Below are positions 1 to 9,078 of a stretch of DNA of 62,559 nucleotides, piece after piece; within the stretch, counting starts at the first letter, position 1; each line of letters begins with the position of its first letter. The notes under the pieces are model-generated. The model made no database searches. It was not told the origin of the DNA and worked only from the letters and a program-made list of their open reading frames with translations. The translations under genes were made by a program, and so were the position numbers. The stretch covers positions 1 to 62,559 of the forward strand of contig NZDH01000017.1 of NCBI GenBank assembly GCA_002688775.1, read 5' to 3'. This DNA comes from Candidatus Woesearchaeota archaeon (GTDB lineage Archaea; Nanobdellota; Nanobdellia; Woesearchaeales; GW2011-AR4).

Positions 1-318
1 ATCCTCATCCAGTTCTTTGTAGACATGTAGAGTCACTTCAACTCTATTCTCTGGATTAGCTGCTAGATATTTCACTATGGCTTCGTATCTATGATTTCCA
101 TCTATCAACCTGAACTTCCCGTTATCCTTATTTACGACGAAAGAAGAATCAAAGTGTTTGTTGTTTATTAGGCCATCAAAGATTGAATTAACGGTGCTCT
201 TTGCTATGTTTCTCCTATTGGTGAGGATTTCAAATTTTCCACTACGGATATCCCCATCCGTTATTTGATATTTCTGGGTTATGTACCCAACTCTTAATAC
301 TTGTTTTTGTCTTGTCAT
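1..318 (-). CDS. ParB-like nuclease-domain protein (partial, cut by window edge)
   Basis: The first 106 residues are visible; the rest lies outside the window. The sequence has the ParB/Srx-type signature DGNHRYEAI at about residues 73-81, where a conserved arginine and acidic residues form the nucleotide-binding pocket of this fold. An Asn-Arg-rich stretch (NRRNIAKSTV) lies before it. Such domains occur in plasmid partition proteins and in standalone archaeal regulators or nucleases, and the role cannot be chosen here. The ATG at 316-318 is preceded by GGAGG at 324-328. A TATA-like run lies at about 391-405, giving a leader of roughly 50 nt. Confidence 0.7.
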   Translation of the reverse strand, partial: MTRQKQVLRVGYITQKYQITDGDIRSGKFEILTNRRNIAKSTVNSIFDGLINNKHFDSSFVVNKDNGKFRLIDGNHRYEAIVKYLAANPENRVEVTLHVYKELDED

Positions 319-667
319 TTTTTCCTCCAGGGGATTTTTTATGCCCTTAGGCGTTTATGTTACCCCGAATATAAGTTAGAAAGAGTAGCTTATTTATATA
401 TTTATCTGTTTATATGCTTCATAAACAATAAATTATCATTTTATGTGTACTATAACTTAGGAAACTGTCATTTATAATCTTTTTTTTAAACTAATTTGAA
501 ACTATAAACATAGAACTCCTCCCTAAAGTAAAAACTTAGGAGAACGTAGTGAACCATATAATCTACCGAGATTATGTGAAAGTGCCTCTCAGTTAAGATT
601 TACGGCGTGAGCCTCTCTATAGGTGTCTAAAAAAGTGAATATAACACAGTTATGGCGAACTTTTTGT
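319..667. other. Intergenic region with hairpins, no supported gene
   Basis: About 350 bases without a convincing protein gene. The left part holds the leader and TATA region of the ParB-like gene. A strong hairpin lies at 555-578: ten base pairs (one G-U) closed by an ACCG loop. A weaker hairpin is seen at about 512-535 (CTCC..GGAG arms). The 540-640 stretch has the look of a small structured RNA, but I recognise no family. Confidence 0.4.
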
Positions 668-934
668 TTATTCCATCTTCAAAAATTCATCAATATACTT
701 CATTATTTGATCTTTTTTCTCCAGATTAATAGAAACCTGTTTTCCATAACTTGTTTTTTTCAGGTACAGGATGTTTTCCTTTATCAGTTCGTGAGACATT
801 TCTTTTGCTTGTCCTTTCAAATCCGGTGGGAAGCCTTTTGGTAGGTTGTCTAAAGCAGTATGACTATGCTCAAACTTGCCTTTACGGGTTAATTTATGGA
901 GTATTTTACCTTTAATCTGTTCATCTGTCCACAC
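668..934 (-). CDS. Small conserved archaeal protein, winged-helix-like
   Basis: An 88-residue soluble protein with the pattern WTDEQIKGKIL, SHTALDNLPKGFP, then a KTSYGKQVSIN hairpin and a final helix. This resembles a short uncharacterised archaeal family I know only by its look, with a probable winged-helix fold; no catalytic residues are visible. The start is GTG at 932-934, supported by GGTGG six bases upstream; the next Met is at residue 46, too far in. It is divergent from the regulator at 999, separated by 64 bp that hold the promoter of that gene. Confidence 0.6.
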   Translation of the reverse strand: MWTDEQIKGKILHKLTRKGKFEHSHTALDNLPKGFPPDLKGQAKEMSHELIKENILYLKKTSYGKQVSINLEKKDQIMKYIDEFLKME

Positions 935-998
935 AAAAGTCCACCAAAATAGACTTTGAATGACAAGATTTATATACTTTTGCTTTTAATTAAGTGTT

Positions 999-1328
999 AT
1001 GGGAGAAAAATCATTACTAGTAAGGTTAACTGGAGAAATGCCTTTATTTAAGATAATTGACTTTCTATTAGACAATAAAGGCATGGATTTCAGCAAGTTA
1101 GACATTTCAAAAGGCGCAGACATATCAAGGGCCTCTTTATTCAATTATTGGGAAGAGATAGAAAAGCACGGAATTGTAAAAGTAACAAGGAGTTTTGGTA
1201 AAACAAAACTATACACATTAAACACTAAAAATCCAGTCGCGCAAAAAATAATTGAATTGGAAAAAACCCTTATTGCCGAAGCAATGAATAACACCGGTAA
1301 AAGGAAAGAAATAGTTCTAAAACATTAA
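999..1328 (+). CDS. Winged-helix transcriptional regulator
   Basis: A 109-residue protein with an N-terminal DNA-binding domain: helix-turn-helix around residues 30-60 (ISKGADISRASLFNYWEEIEKHGIV) and a wing with VTRSFGKTKLYTLN, the usual archaeal ArsR/MarR-like layout. The C-terminal 25 residues are charged and helical. A TATA box (TTTATATA) at about 968-976 sits 25-30 nt before the ATG, with no ribosome-binding site, so the mRNA is probably leaderless. The target is unknown; the divergent small gene at 668-934 is the nearest candidate. Confidence 0.7.
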   Translation: MGEKSLLVRLTGEMPLFKIIDFLLDNKGMDFSKLDISKGADISRASLFNYWEEIEKHGIVKVTRSFGKTKLYTLNTKNPVAQKIIELEKTLIAEAMNNTGKRKEIVLKH

Positions 1329-1403
1329 ATTCTCACAATCTTTTAAATAACTCAATCCTCAAAGCAGAATTAAGCTACTCCTTATGCAAAAATCCATAAA
1401 CTT

Positions 1404-4118
1404 CTAAGATTCTTTCAAACTCTCTAGAACACTGCCCAATTTATCCAAATTAGAACCAATACCTTCCCAATCACCTTTACGCATTGATTCTTCAATGTCA
1501 TTGTAATAGTCCTGCGCAGATTCGATAAGCTCTTTTGCAGATTTTTCCACTCCTTTTTCAGCAACAACTATTCTCTTGGATTTTCCAAACAAAACTTCAA
1601 GTGCTTCACCTAAATTCTCTTCCATCACAACATTGATACCATCAGATACCAAAACTCGTTTTAGCTCCGGTAATTGGCCGGTTTCTGCTTCTATGTAAAG
1701 TGGTTCTATGTAAAGAATGCTGTCCATTATTGGTATTACAAGCAGATTCCCCCTTGTAACCCGTGAGCCTTGCTGGCTCCACAAAGTAAGCTGCTGTGAA
1801 ATCTCTGAATCCTGGTCGATCCTTGCTTCAATCTGGAGGGGACCATAAACCAGCTTGTCTTTTGGAAATTTATATACTACAAGTTTTCCATAATCGTCCC
1901 CATCAGACCGTGCAGCCATCCATGCCACCATGTTGTCTTTCTTTATTGGGGAGAAAGAGGTCATCAGCACAAATTCTTCCTTATTCTCACCGGGAAGTTT
2001 CATGATTATATAATAAGGATCTACCTTAACTTTTCGCCCGACACCGTAAACTTCACTCGGAATTTGCCAGGCATCTTCCTTATTGTAAAAGACCTTGACA
2101 TCTTCCATGTGATATGTGCTGTAAATATGGGTCTGTATATTGAATAAGTCTACTGGATACCTTATGTGCTTTCTCAAACCTTCCGGCATGCTGCTTATCT
2201 TCTTAAACTTGTTAGGGAATATTTTAGCATAGGTATCCATTAAAGGACCAGAAGTATCAGTAATATAGTAAGTTACCTTGCCGTCATAAGCATCAACAAC
2301 AATTTTTAAGGAGTTCCTTATATAATTTATATTGCTAAGCTTCTCAGAATAAGGAAAGTTTCCTGAAATAGTGTATGCATCCGCAATCCATACCAGACGG
2401 CCGTTGTAGATTACCACATAAGGATCGCTGTCCAAACTGATAAATGGCGTGATTTTTGATATTCTCTCAATAATATCCCTGTCAAACATTATTTTAGTCT
2501 CTTGTGTTATATCAGAAGACAATAAGATTTTAACGTCTGCAAACTTTATGGCCATTGACAATTTTTTCAGGAAAGTATCCAGCAAAATACCCCCCTTTCC
2601 ATCATAATTGATATATTCATTTGTATTCCCTTTGGGAAAATCAAACTCTTTGGTTTTTGTGTTGACCAGCACGAAATCATTGTCTGTTTCTCCATAATAT
2701 ACTCGTGGTTTCGAAATTTTCAAACCCACCTCATCAGTAGCATACTTTGGTGGGATGTCCTGGATAAGATAGTCAGGCAAGCCTTGCTTTGTGACCTTGT
2801 TAACAGGGCTCATCACCACTCCAAAACCATGAGTGTATACCATGTGCAGGTTTACCCAGGTTTTTGCATTCTCAGTTATCTGGTTTTGGTCCAATTCTCT
2901 TGGAGCTAACATTACTTGAGTATATTTTCCATCAATTTCATACCTGTCAATGTCTATGCCCGCCAGGTCATAATACAGCCTTATCTCCTGCGTTTGCTTG
3001 TATGTTTTAGTTAACGGCCTCCAATCCAGTATTCTTATATTATCTATGGTTTCAGAAGCTGTGCCCAGGATTGCAGAAGTCAGTTTTTCATCGGCAGAAA
3101 AATCTTTCTCCTCAACATTTTCCAGGCCATAAGCTATCCTGGTAAATCGTATGTTGTCCTCAATATAAGGCTTTTCAAGGTTTATCTCATTAGGCGAGAC
3201 TTTCAGGGACTGCACAATACCAGGAATTATAGTTGGCCCGACAAATCCAAACAAAATGTAAATGAATACAACATAAAACAAGATGTGCCTTTTTCTTAAT
3301 TTTCTTGATAAATAAAATACCCAGACCAGAAGCGCTATTGCCACAACAACGGCCAGCACCATCAGGATCTTGATTATTGGCAGATACGCAACAACATCAG
3401 AGTAACCAGCCCCTACAACAATTCCTTGTTGGGAGTACATTATTGAAAATCTTGAAAGATAATGTTTACCGGCCACCAATATAAAAAATATCGAAGATAA
3501 TATCCCCAGGTGTGCTATTGCTTTGGTCTTTGACAACAATATCTTGAAATCGAATACTGGCCTGGCAGTCGTTGCGGAATCCAGCGGGTTTGGTTTAATA
3601 AATTCCTGCTTAACAAATTGGCCAAAATATGATTTTAGATAGTCTAACAGGACTAGGATTATCGTGAGAACAACACAGCTCATCAAAAAACCCAGGATAA
3701 ATGAATAAAAAGGAAGTGTAAATATATAGAACGACACATCTTTTGCAAAAATTGGATCAGTTAAATTAAATGGTGTTTGCTTAAGATACTGAAGAATCTT
3801 AAACCATCCTGAAGAGACAACAAGACCAACCAATACAGATATTATTAAAGTGATGTACAGCTTAAATTTGAAAGGAAACTTGTCTTTCCCGGTGATTTTT
3901 GATGATATCCATAGATTAATGATAGCAAACAAAAAGAATATAAAAAATGCTGCAGCAAACAAGTTAATTTTAGAAAACAGGCTTATTAAAAAAATCTCCT
4001 TAAAACCAAGTGCATCAAACCATAAGAAATTAGTATATATCCTGGCTAAACTGGTTATAGAGAATATCAGCAGGATTATAACAGTCAAACCAAATCTTAG
4101 CATCCAATTCTTTCTCAT
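1404..4118 (-). CDS. UPF0182 family integral membrane protein
   Basis: A 904-residue protein of the UPF0182 (COG1615) family. About seven hydrophobic segments lie in the first 330 residues (near 8-28, 47-70, 92-112, 136-160, 205-225, 250-272, 280-300), followed by a large soluble region with family motifs such as NPNEINLEKPYI-like (SPNEINLEKPYI) and MVYTHGFGVVMSPVNKV. The C-terminus has a helical tail (SAKELIESAQDYYNDIEESMRKGDW). The family is found in bacteria and some archaea and has no established function; the topology suggests a large extracytoplasmic domain. Length is typical. Start ATG at 4116-4118; there is no clear partner gene. Confidence 0.9.
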   Translation of the reverse strand: MRKNWMLRFGLTVIILLIFSITSLARIYTNFLWFDALGFKEIFLISLFSKINLFAAAFFIFFLFAIINLWISSKITGKDKFPFKFKLYITLIISVLVGLVVSSGWFKILQYLKQTPFNLTDPIFAKDVSFYIFTLPFYSFILGFLMSCVVLTIILVLLDYLKSYFGQFVKQEFIKPNPLDSATTARPVFDFKILLSKTKAIAHLGILSSIFFILVAGKHYLSRFSIMYSQQGIVVGAGYSDVVAYLPIIKILMVLAVVVAIALLVWVFYLSRKLRKRHILFYVVFIYILFGFVGPTIIPGIVQSLKVSPNEINLEKPYIEDNIRFTRIAYGLENVEEKDFSADEKLTSAILGTASETIDNIRILDWRPLTKTYKQTQEIRLYYDLAGIDIDRYEIDGKYTQVMLAPRELDQNQITENAKTWVNLHMVYTHGFGVVMSPVNKVTKQGLPDYLIQDIPPKYATDEVGLKISKPRVYYGETDNDFVLVNTKTKEFDFPKGNTNEYINYDGKGGILLDTFLKKLSMAIKFADVKILLSSDITQETKIMFDRDIIERISKITPFISLDSDPYVVIYNGRLVWIADAYTISGNFPYSEKLSNINYIRNSLKIVVDAYDGKVTYYITDTSGPLMDTYAKIFPNKFKKISSMPEGLRKHIRYPVDLFNIQTHIYSTYHMEDVKVFYNKEDAWQIPSEVYGVGRKVKVDPYYIIMKLPGENKEEFVLMTSFSPIKKDNMVAWMAARSDGDDYGKLVVYKFPKDKLVYGPLQIEARIDQDSEISQQLTLWSQQGSRVTRGNLLVIPIMDSILYIEPLYIEAETGQLPELKRVLVSDGINVVMEENLGEALEVLFGKSKRIVVAEKGVEKSAKELIESAQDYYNDIEESMRKGDWEGIGSNLDKLGSVLESLKES

Positions 4119-4162
4119 AATATCTGGATATTTGAGGTAGTTTTTAAATCTTTATAAGTAAC

Positions 4163-4717
4163 CTACTCCTTTATCCTTATGCAAGTATCGCAGAATTGAG
4201 AGATTTCTGAAATAGTTTTCTTGTCCGTATCTTCAACTACACTATAAATGATGGATTTAACATTCCATGCCCTGGCCTTTCCGCTAAGGCTGTGTATAAA
4301 TTGAATTACATTCTTCTCACTGTTGTATAGCATTAGTGTAGTTAGCGAGTCTAATATAAGCACTTTATCATTGCCTTTAGGTATGCTTTCAAGAGCATGT
4401 CCGATAGCGATAGAAATATTAGTAAGTGATTGCGGCTGGCAAAAAAGACTTTTGCTTGTTCCATGCATTTCCGTCCTCCCGGCTACAGGTGTTGCACAAT
4501 CAATAAAGAACATCTTATCAGTTTTGATGTTGTTTCTTTCCAATATCTTGGTTACAGTCATATAGGGTTTGGTAAAAGTTGTGTACACAAATACTGGTTT
4601 TTTTGTGTCGGAAATGTACTTTAAAACTTGAAAATTTGTCTGCTACACTAATTCGCTTGGAACAACAATAAATACCAGATCATTATTTTTTATTGACTCT
4701 AAGTCTAGTTTTACCAA
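4163..4717 (-). pseudogene. RecA/KaiC-like protein gene interrupted by an in-frame TAG
   Basis: The reading frame starts at TTG 4715-4717 (ribosome-binding site GGGTGA just upstream) and runs 24 codons (MVKLDLESIKNNDLVF...) to TAG at 4643-4645. The same frame then continues for 160 codons to a normal stop, with QTNFQVLKYISDTKKPVFVYTTF directly after the TAG. The body has a hydrophobic strand with acidic residue (KVLILDSLTTLML), like Walker B of RecA/KaiC-type archaeal proteins, but no P-loop GxxxxGK is present. The expected residue at the TAG is probably Tyr (SELVY). This may be a nonsense mutation, read error or read-through; a GTG at 4588 could start a shortened product. Confidence 0.6.
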
Positions 4718-4739
4718 AATTTCACCCGGTTTAGATTAA

Positions 4740-5168
4740 TTATACAGATTTAATGCCTTTCTTGAATTTGTCAAGGGCAAGTGCCTGTCTTTGCTTCACA
4801 AAATACTTAATCATATCACTTTGGGTTATGATTCCGACAAGCTTTTTCCCCTTCATGACAGCCAATCTTTTGATGTTGTTCTTTTCCATTACAGCATCCG
4901 CATAATAGATATCCGCGTCAGGGCTGATTGATTTCAAAGGCGAACTCATGATTTCTTTTACATTTATTATGCAGCAATTTAAATTATTAGCCACACCCTC
5001 CCAGGCCACATCTCTCTCAGTGACAATTCCAACAGGATTTTTACCCTTTAGGACAATTAAGCACCCAATCTTTTTCTTGCGCATAGTTCTCGCAACAGAT
5101 TGTATAGTATCCTTAACATCACAGGTCACGACCTTTTTTACCATTATTCTTTGGACTGCATAAACCAT
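4740..5168 (-). CDS. Two-CBS-domain protein
   Basis: A 142-residue protein with two CBS domains, about residues 6-65 (VKKVVTCDVKDTIQSVARTM...VGIVTERDVAW) and 70-130 (IMSSPLKSISPDADIYYADAVM...LVGIITQSDMIKYF). CBS pairs bind adenine nucleotides and act as sensors. No effector domain is fused, so this is a standalone CBS protein of the kind common in archaea. The gene lies upstream of, and on the same strand as, the interrupted RecA-like gene; its stop is 22 nt before that TTG start, so the two are probably cotranscribed. Start ATG at 5166-5168. Confidence 0.85.
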   Translation of the reverse strand: MVYAVQRIMVKKVVTCDVKDTIQSVARTMRKKKIGCLIVLKGKNPVGIVTERDVAWEGVANNLNCCIINVKEIMSSPLKSISPDADIYYADAVMEKNNIKRLAVMKGKKLVGIITQSDMIKYFVKQRQALALDKFKKGIKSV

Positions 5169-5254
5169 GGATATATTAAATTAATAAGTACTTTAAATAA
5201 ATGTCGTTTTTAGTCTGCACAACCTTTAAATAATTCCATTGTAAACTCTTTTCT

Positions 5255-6145
5255 ATGGACGAAGAAACCAAGCAAAACTACATCAAAGCAGGAAGGATCT
5301 CTGCAGAAGTATTGGAATTTGGAAAATCTTTGATAAAGAAGGGCAATTCAATTCTTGATTCAACTGAAAAGATTGAAAAGAAGATCTTTGAGTTAGGTGG
5401 AAAGCCTGCATTTCCTGTTCAGTTTTCCTGCGATCAAATTGCTGCGCATTTCTGCGTTGAAGATGATGACAAAACAGTATTTGATGAGCAAGTTATAAGC
5501 TTGGACTTAGGAGTTCACATTAATGGAGCAATCGGTGACACTGCATATACAATAGATTTATCAGGAAAATACGCTGATTTAGTCAAAGCAGCGCAAAAAG
5601 CCCTTGAAGAAGCATTAAAAATAGTGGATGTTGGGACTGAACTAGGTCAAATTGGAAAAGTTATCAATGACACAATCTCAGGTTACGGCTTTAATCCTGT
5701 AAGAAACCTTTCAGGCCACGGTCTGGATCTGTATAACATACATACAAAACCGACAATCCCGAATTTTGACACAGGAGACAAGACAACTTTAAAAAAAGAC
5801 ATGACTTTTGCAGTTGAACCGTTCGCAACAACCGGCTCAGGAGTTGTTGGAGAAAAAGGCCTGCCAACTGTATTCATGATGAAAAACAGGAAGCCTGTCA
5901 GAAGCCCTATAACAAGAGAAATCTTAAAGCAAATAGATACATATGAAAACTTGCCATTTGCAAAAAGATGGCTAACCCAAAGATTTGGAGCAAAAACAAA
6001 CTTTGCAATAAAAGAATTAACCCAATTGGAAATTATCCATAATTACCCTCCTTTAGTTGAGGTTAACAATGGCATTGTATCGCAGGCAGAACATTCTGTT
6101 TTGATTGATGGTGAAGGGGAAGTTACAATATTAACAAAATTATGA
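5255..6145 (+). CDS. map: Methionine aminopeptidase, type II
   Basis: A 296-residue enzyme that removes the initiator methionine from nascent proteins. The five metal ligands of the pita-bread fold are visible: Asp in SLDLGV (about residue 90), Asp in GDTAY (about 100), His in LSGHGLD (about 157), Glu in AVEPF (about 192) and Glu in QAEHSVL (about 281). The roughly 60-residue insertion before the last Glu (KNRKPVRSP...FAKRWLTQRFG) marks the type II form of archaea and eukaryotes. A TATA element (CTTTAAATA) at about 5224-5232 precedes the ATG by about 25 nt, so it is probably leaderless. It ends convergently with hisS, overlapping by 6 nt. Confidence 0.95.
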   Translation: MDEETKQNYIKAGRISAEVLEFGKSLIKKGNSILDSTEKIEKKIFELGGKPAFPVQFSCDQIAAHFCVEDDDKTVFDEQVISLDLGVHINGAIGDTAYTIDLSGKYADLVKAAQKALEEALKIVDVGTELGQIGKVINDTISGYGFNPVRNLSGHGLDLYNIHTKPTIPNFDTGDKTTLKKDMTFAVEPFATTGSGVVGEKGLPTVFMMKNRKPVRSPITREILKQIDTYENLPFAKRWLTQRFGAKTNFAIKELTQLEIIHNYPPLVEVNNGIVSQAEHSVLIDGEGEVTILTKL

Positions 6146-7408
6146 TTTTAATTTTTTTATAACATCATCAATACTCATTAACTCTTCCTTCCCGCTCTTC
6201 ATGTCCCTTAACTTCAGTTTATTATCTTCCAGTTCTTTTTTTCCGACAAAAACAACGTATGGAATGCCTAAAGAATTAGCAAACTCAAGATTCTTGCTAG
6301 GACCCCTATCCATAGAATCAATATCTGTATTTATTCCAGCATCTCTTAATTTTTGAGCTATTTTCATGCTTTCGTCTAATGTCTTGATCGGAATGACATA
6401 AATTTTTGTATTGGTTTTCTGCTTATTTTTTTGTTTAATGGCATCGTAGATCCTGTCAACACCAAAGCTGACACCGACTGCCGGAAAATTTCCTTTGCCT
6501 AAGAATGCTCCAATCATGTTGTCATATCTTCCGCCGGCGCAGACAGAACTTTTTACATTGCTATTTTTGATGAACGTTTCAGCAACAGTCCCTGTGTAAT
6601 AAGACAATCCTCTTGCTAAAGAAACATCAAAATCAGCTTCAAAGTTTATATTTTTCAGGAATTTCAATAATTGCTGTATCTCCTCCAAACCTTCAGATTC
6701 TTTTATCATATTCTTTATTTGCGCTATTTTTTCTTCATTATTCCCCTTTATGTTCAGGATATCGATTATCTTGCCGATTGTTTTGTCGTCTATATCTTGT
6801 TTTTTCAATTCACCTTTGACAACATCGATGCCCATTTTCTCTAATTTATCAATCGAAAGGATTACAGCTTCTTGTTTGTTTTTTTCAATACCGCAATAGT
6901 CAAGAACATCATTAAGCAATTTCCTGTTGTTTACTTTGATAACAACATCAAGATTCAGTTTTTTAAAAGCAGAATAAATCAAGGCCATTATTTCAGCATC
7001 AGCAGACATTGAAGATGAGCCGACAACATCAACATCGCATTGGGTGAACTGCCTGTATCTAGAAGAACCTACAGGGCCATCCCTGAAAACTTCCCCAATT
7101 TGGTAACGCTTGAAAGGCATCTTCATTGCAGGATTCATGCCAACAAATCTGCACATTGGAACTGTTAAATCATATCTTAACCCAAGTTCTCTATCTCCTT
7201 GATCTTTCAACCTAAATGTTTCCTTCAAAATCTCATTGCCGCCGGCATATTTCGAAGACAAAACATCATATTTCTCAAGCAAAGGCGTTTCCAAAGGAGC
7301 ATAACCATACAGTTCAAACACTTCTTTCAGAGTATTAACTATCTTATCCTTGGCAATCTTCTCTTCAGGTGCAATATCCCTTGTTCCTTTTGGTAGTTGT
7401 AAGTCCAT
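6140..7408 (-). CDS. hisS: Histidyl-tRNA synthetase
   Basis: A 422-residue class II aminoacyl-tRNA synthetase that charges tRNA-His. Motifs: N-terminal PKGTRDI; motif 2 FRDGPVGSSRYRQFTQCDVDV at about residues 108-128; the histidine-binding ARGLSYYTG (about 265) and CAGGRYDN (about 289); motif 3 region GVSFGVDR. The C-terminal anticodon-binding domain (about 335-422) is complete. Length matches the family. Start ATG 7406-7408, only 8 nt after the end of the upstream glycosyltransferase gene on the same strand. Confidence 0.96.
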   Translation of the reverse strand: MDLQLPKGTRDIAPEEKIAKDKIVNTLKEVFELYGYAPLETPLLEKYDVLSSKYAGGNEILKETFRLKDQGDRELGLRYDLTVPMCRFVGMNPAMKMPFKRYQIGEVFRDGPVGSSRYRQFTQCDVDVVGSSSMSADAEIMALIYSAFKKLNLDVVIKVNNRKLLNDVLDYCGIEKNKQEAVILSIDKLEKMGIDVVKGELKKQDIDDKTIGKIIDILNIKGNNEEKIAQIKNMIKESEGLEEIQQLLKFLKNINFEADFDVSLARGLSYYTGTVAETFIKNSNVKSSVCAGGRYDNMIGAFLGKGNFPAVGVSFGVDRIYDAIKQKNKQKTNTKIYVIPIKTLDESMKIAQKLRDAGINTDIDSMDRGPSKNLEFANSLGIPYVVFVGKKELEDNKLKLRDMKSGKEELMSIDDVIKKLKS

Positions 7409-7416
7409 TTTGAGTT

Positions 7417-8337
7417 CTATTTGGATTTTGGATTATTTCTATAATTTTGCCAATATAATTCATTCCATACTATCGGCATTCTTGAAAGTATTTGAAGCTG
7501 TTTTTCAATAGGGAGTTGAAGCCATTCTCTCCAATGATATCTTGAAATGTCTTTAGGCCAAGCATCCGAAATGCCCCCTTTCCCAAACTGATTATCTCTG
7601 CTCAGCTGATTCCAATGCCCCGACATCTGATCAGGATGTTGCCTATAGAAAAATAAAGGGTTTGGAAGGTGAGATGCTTCTCCATTATCTCCAAGTTCTG
7701 CTACATGTCTTAATTTTTTATCGCGATTGGATGTTTTTAAGTCGATTGGGATTCCTGCTAAAAATACATCAGTTAGTACAAGGGCATTCCCTGGGATGTA
7801 ATTAGTATTTTTTTTAGGATTTGGATCGAAATAAGTTTCCCTGGTAAATTCCCGTGCAACTCCTTTTGCAAATATTCTGCCTTCTTTGTCTATTAAAAGA
7901 TTATCAGAGTAAACCATAACTACATTGGGATTTTGTGAATTTTTTATGGTCATATGGTTAAACAGGTTATCAACAAATAGTGGATAGATATTATCGTCAG
8001 CATCAGCAACAAATGTAAATTTGCTTCTTTCTTTATTGATATATGGTTTTCCAGCTTCTATTGCCTTATTTTTACCCCCTTGGGGAGTAGAATGAACAAT
8101 AAACTGTTCAAATACCCAACCATATTGAGTTTGTAATTCCTTTAAAATATCTAATTCACCTGGATTGCTTCCATCATCTACAACAATAAGTTCAAGGTTA
8201 CCTCTTTGTAAAAAAGTTTGCATAGCTATGTTTTCAACTGCTTCACTTACATAATCTCCGGCATTGTGATCTGGCATTACAATAGACACTAATGGTCTTC
8301 CTCCAGATGCTTCAACTCTTGTATCGATACTTGGCAT
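7417..8337 (-). CDS. Family 2 glycosyltransferase
   Basis: A 306-residue cytoplasmic GT-A enzyme without membrane segments. The nucleotide-sugar site is seen as VSIVMPDHNAGDY at the N-terminus, LIVVDDGS at about residue 53 and the DxD-like VADADDN at about 112. The C-terminus has a family-unlike stretch (FYRQHPDQMSGHWNQLSRD) that may bind the acceptor. I place the start at ATG 8335-8337; an in-frame TTG at 8346 is less likely. A TATA-like sequence (AAGTATATT) lies about 15-20 nt upstream. Sugar donor and acceptor cannot be predicted; surface glycans or protein glycosylation are likely uses. Confidence 0.85.
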   Translation of the reverse strand: MPSIDTRVEASGGRPLVSIVMPDHNAGDYVSEAVENIAMQTFLQRGNLELIVVDDGSNPGELDILKELQTQYGWVFEQFIVHSTPQGGKNKAIEAGKPYINKERSKFTFVADADDNIYPLFVDNLFNHMTIKNSQNPNVVMVYSDNLLIDKEGRIFAKGVAREFTRETYFDPNPKKNTNYIPGNALVLTDVFLAGIPIDLKTSNRDKKLRHVAELGDNGEASHLPNPLFFYRQHPDQMSGHWNQLSRDNQFGKGGISDAWPKDISRYHWREWLQLPIEKQLQILSRMPIVWNELYWQNYRNNPKSK

Positions 8338-8435
8338 TTTTATCAATGAATATACTTAAATTTAGAGTACTTAGAAAAATAATCCTATTTAAAAAAGTTT
8401 GTAATAGAATTGCATCCAAAGTGTATAATCTAGTC

Positions 8436-9041
8436 TTAGCTACCTTTCTTCGCCCTATACCTTCCTCTTTTTTCAACTACTTCCAGTCTTTTAAGTGTCT
8501 CACTTGCCATATTTGCCTCTTTCCTGTAAGCGTCAAGTGCAATTTTAATGCATTTTTCCCAGATTTTGTAGTGTTTTGACTCCAACGCTTCCTTCAAAAG
8601 ATGCAGATCAACAGCTTTATCCTCCGCTTTATCAGAGAAAAACGACAACCCAAAGTCAATGAAGTAGATTTCTTTGTTTAAGATCATATTAGAAGTTGTT
8701 AAATCCCCGTGAATTATTGAATTATTATGCAGAATTGCAACTTTCTTTCCTATTTCAACAGCTAATTTTTTATAGTTTTTATCCAAAACATCTTTTACTA
8801 ATTTTCCATCAATTTTTTCTATAACTAAATTCTCTTTTCCATCATTTTTTAGCAATTTTGGAGAAGGAAAATTGATGTTTGCTAATTTTTGCAGCACTTT
8901 TGCTTCTCTTCTTGTCCTGAAACCTCTTAATTTGTCATCAATCTCTTTGATCCTATAGGTTTTTTTGAATCTGTTCTTCTGTATTCTACTATCTACCAAA
9001 AATAGTTTTGCTTCTGCTCCTTGGGCTAAAAGTTTTTTCAT
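8436..9041 (-). CDS. bud32: Kae1-associated kinase Bud32
   Basis: A 201-residue small atypical kinase/ATPase of the KEOPS complex, which makes the t6A modification of tRNA with Kae1. Motifs: AQGAEAKLF nucleotide loop at residues 5-13, Lys/Arg-rich KTYR, RTRREAK, catalytic loop IIHGDLTTSN and metal-binding FIDFGLS. The C-terminal tail ends in basic VEKRGRYRAKKGS, as is usual. I start at ATG 9039-9041 (MKKLLAQGAE) because a TATA element (AAATATATT) sits about 20 nt before it; the longer open frame upstream has no support. In many archaea Bud32 is fused to Kae1; here they are separate, Kae1 being at 53170-54159. Confidence 0.92.
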   Translation of the reverse strand: MKKLLAQGAEAKLFLVDSRIQKNRFKKTYRIKEIDDKLRGFRTRREAKVLQKLANINFPSPKLLKNDGKENLVIEKIDGKLVKDVLDKNYKKLAVEIGKKVAILHNNSIIHGDLTTSNMILNKEIYFIDFGLSFFSDKAEDKAVDLHLLKEALESKHYKIWEKCIKIALDAYRKEANMASETLKRLEVVEKRGRYRAKKGS

Positions 9042-9078
9042 TAAAAGATGAAATATATTTTTATTTAAAAATATATGG

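Noticed and set aside
4643-4645. Pyrrolysine codon
   Set aside because: No CUA tRNA or pylS in this window, and the expected residue by eye is Tyr; read-through remains only a possibility.
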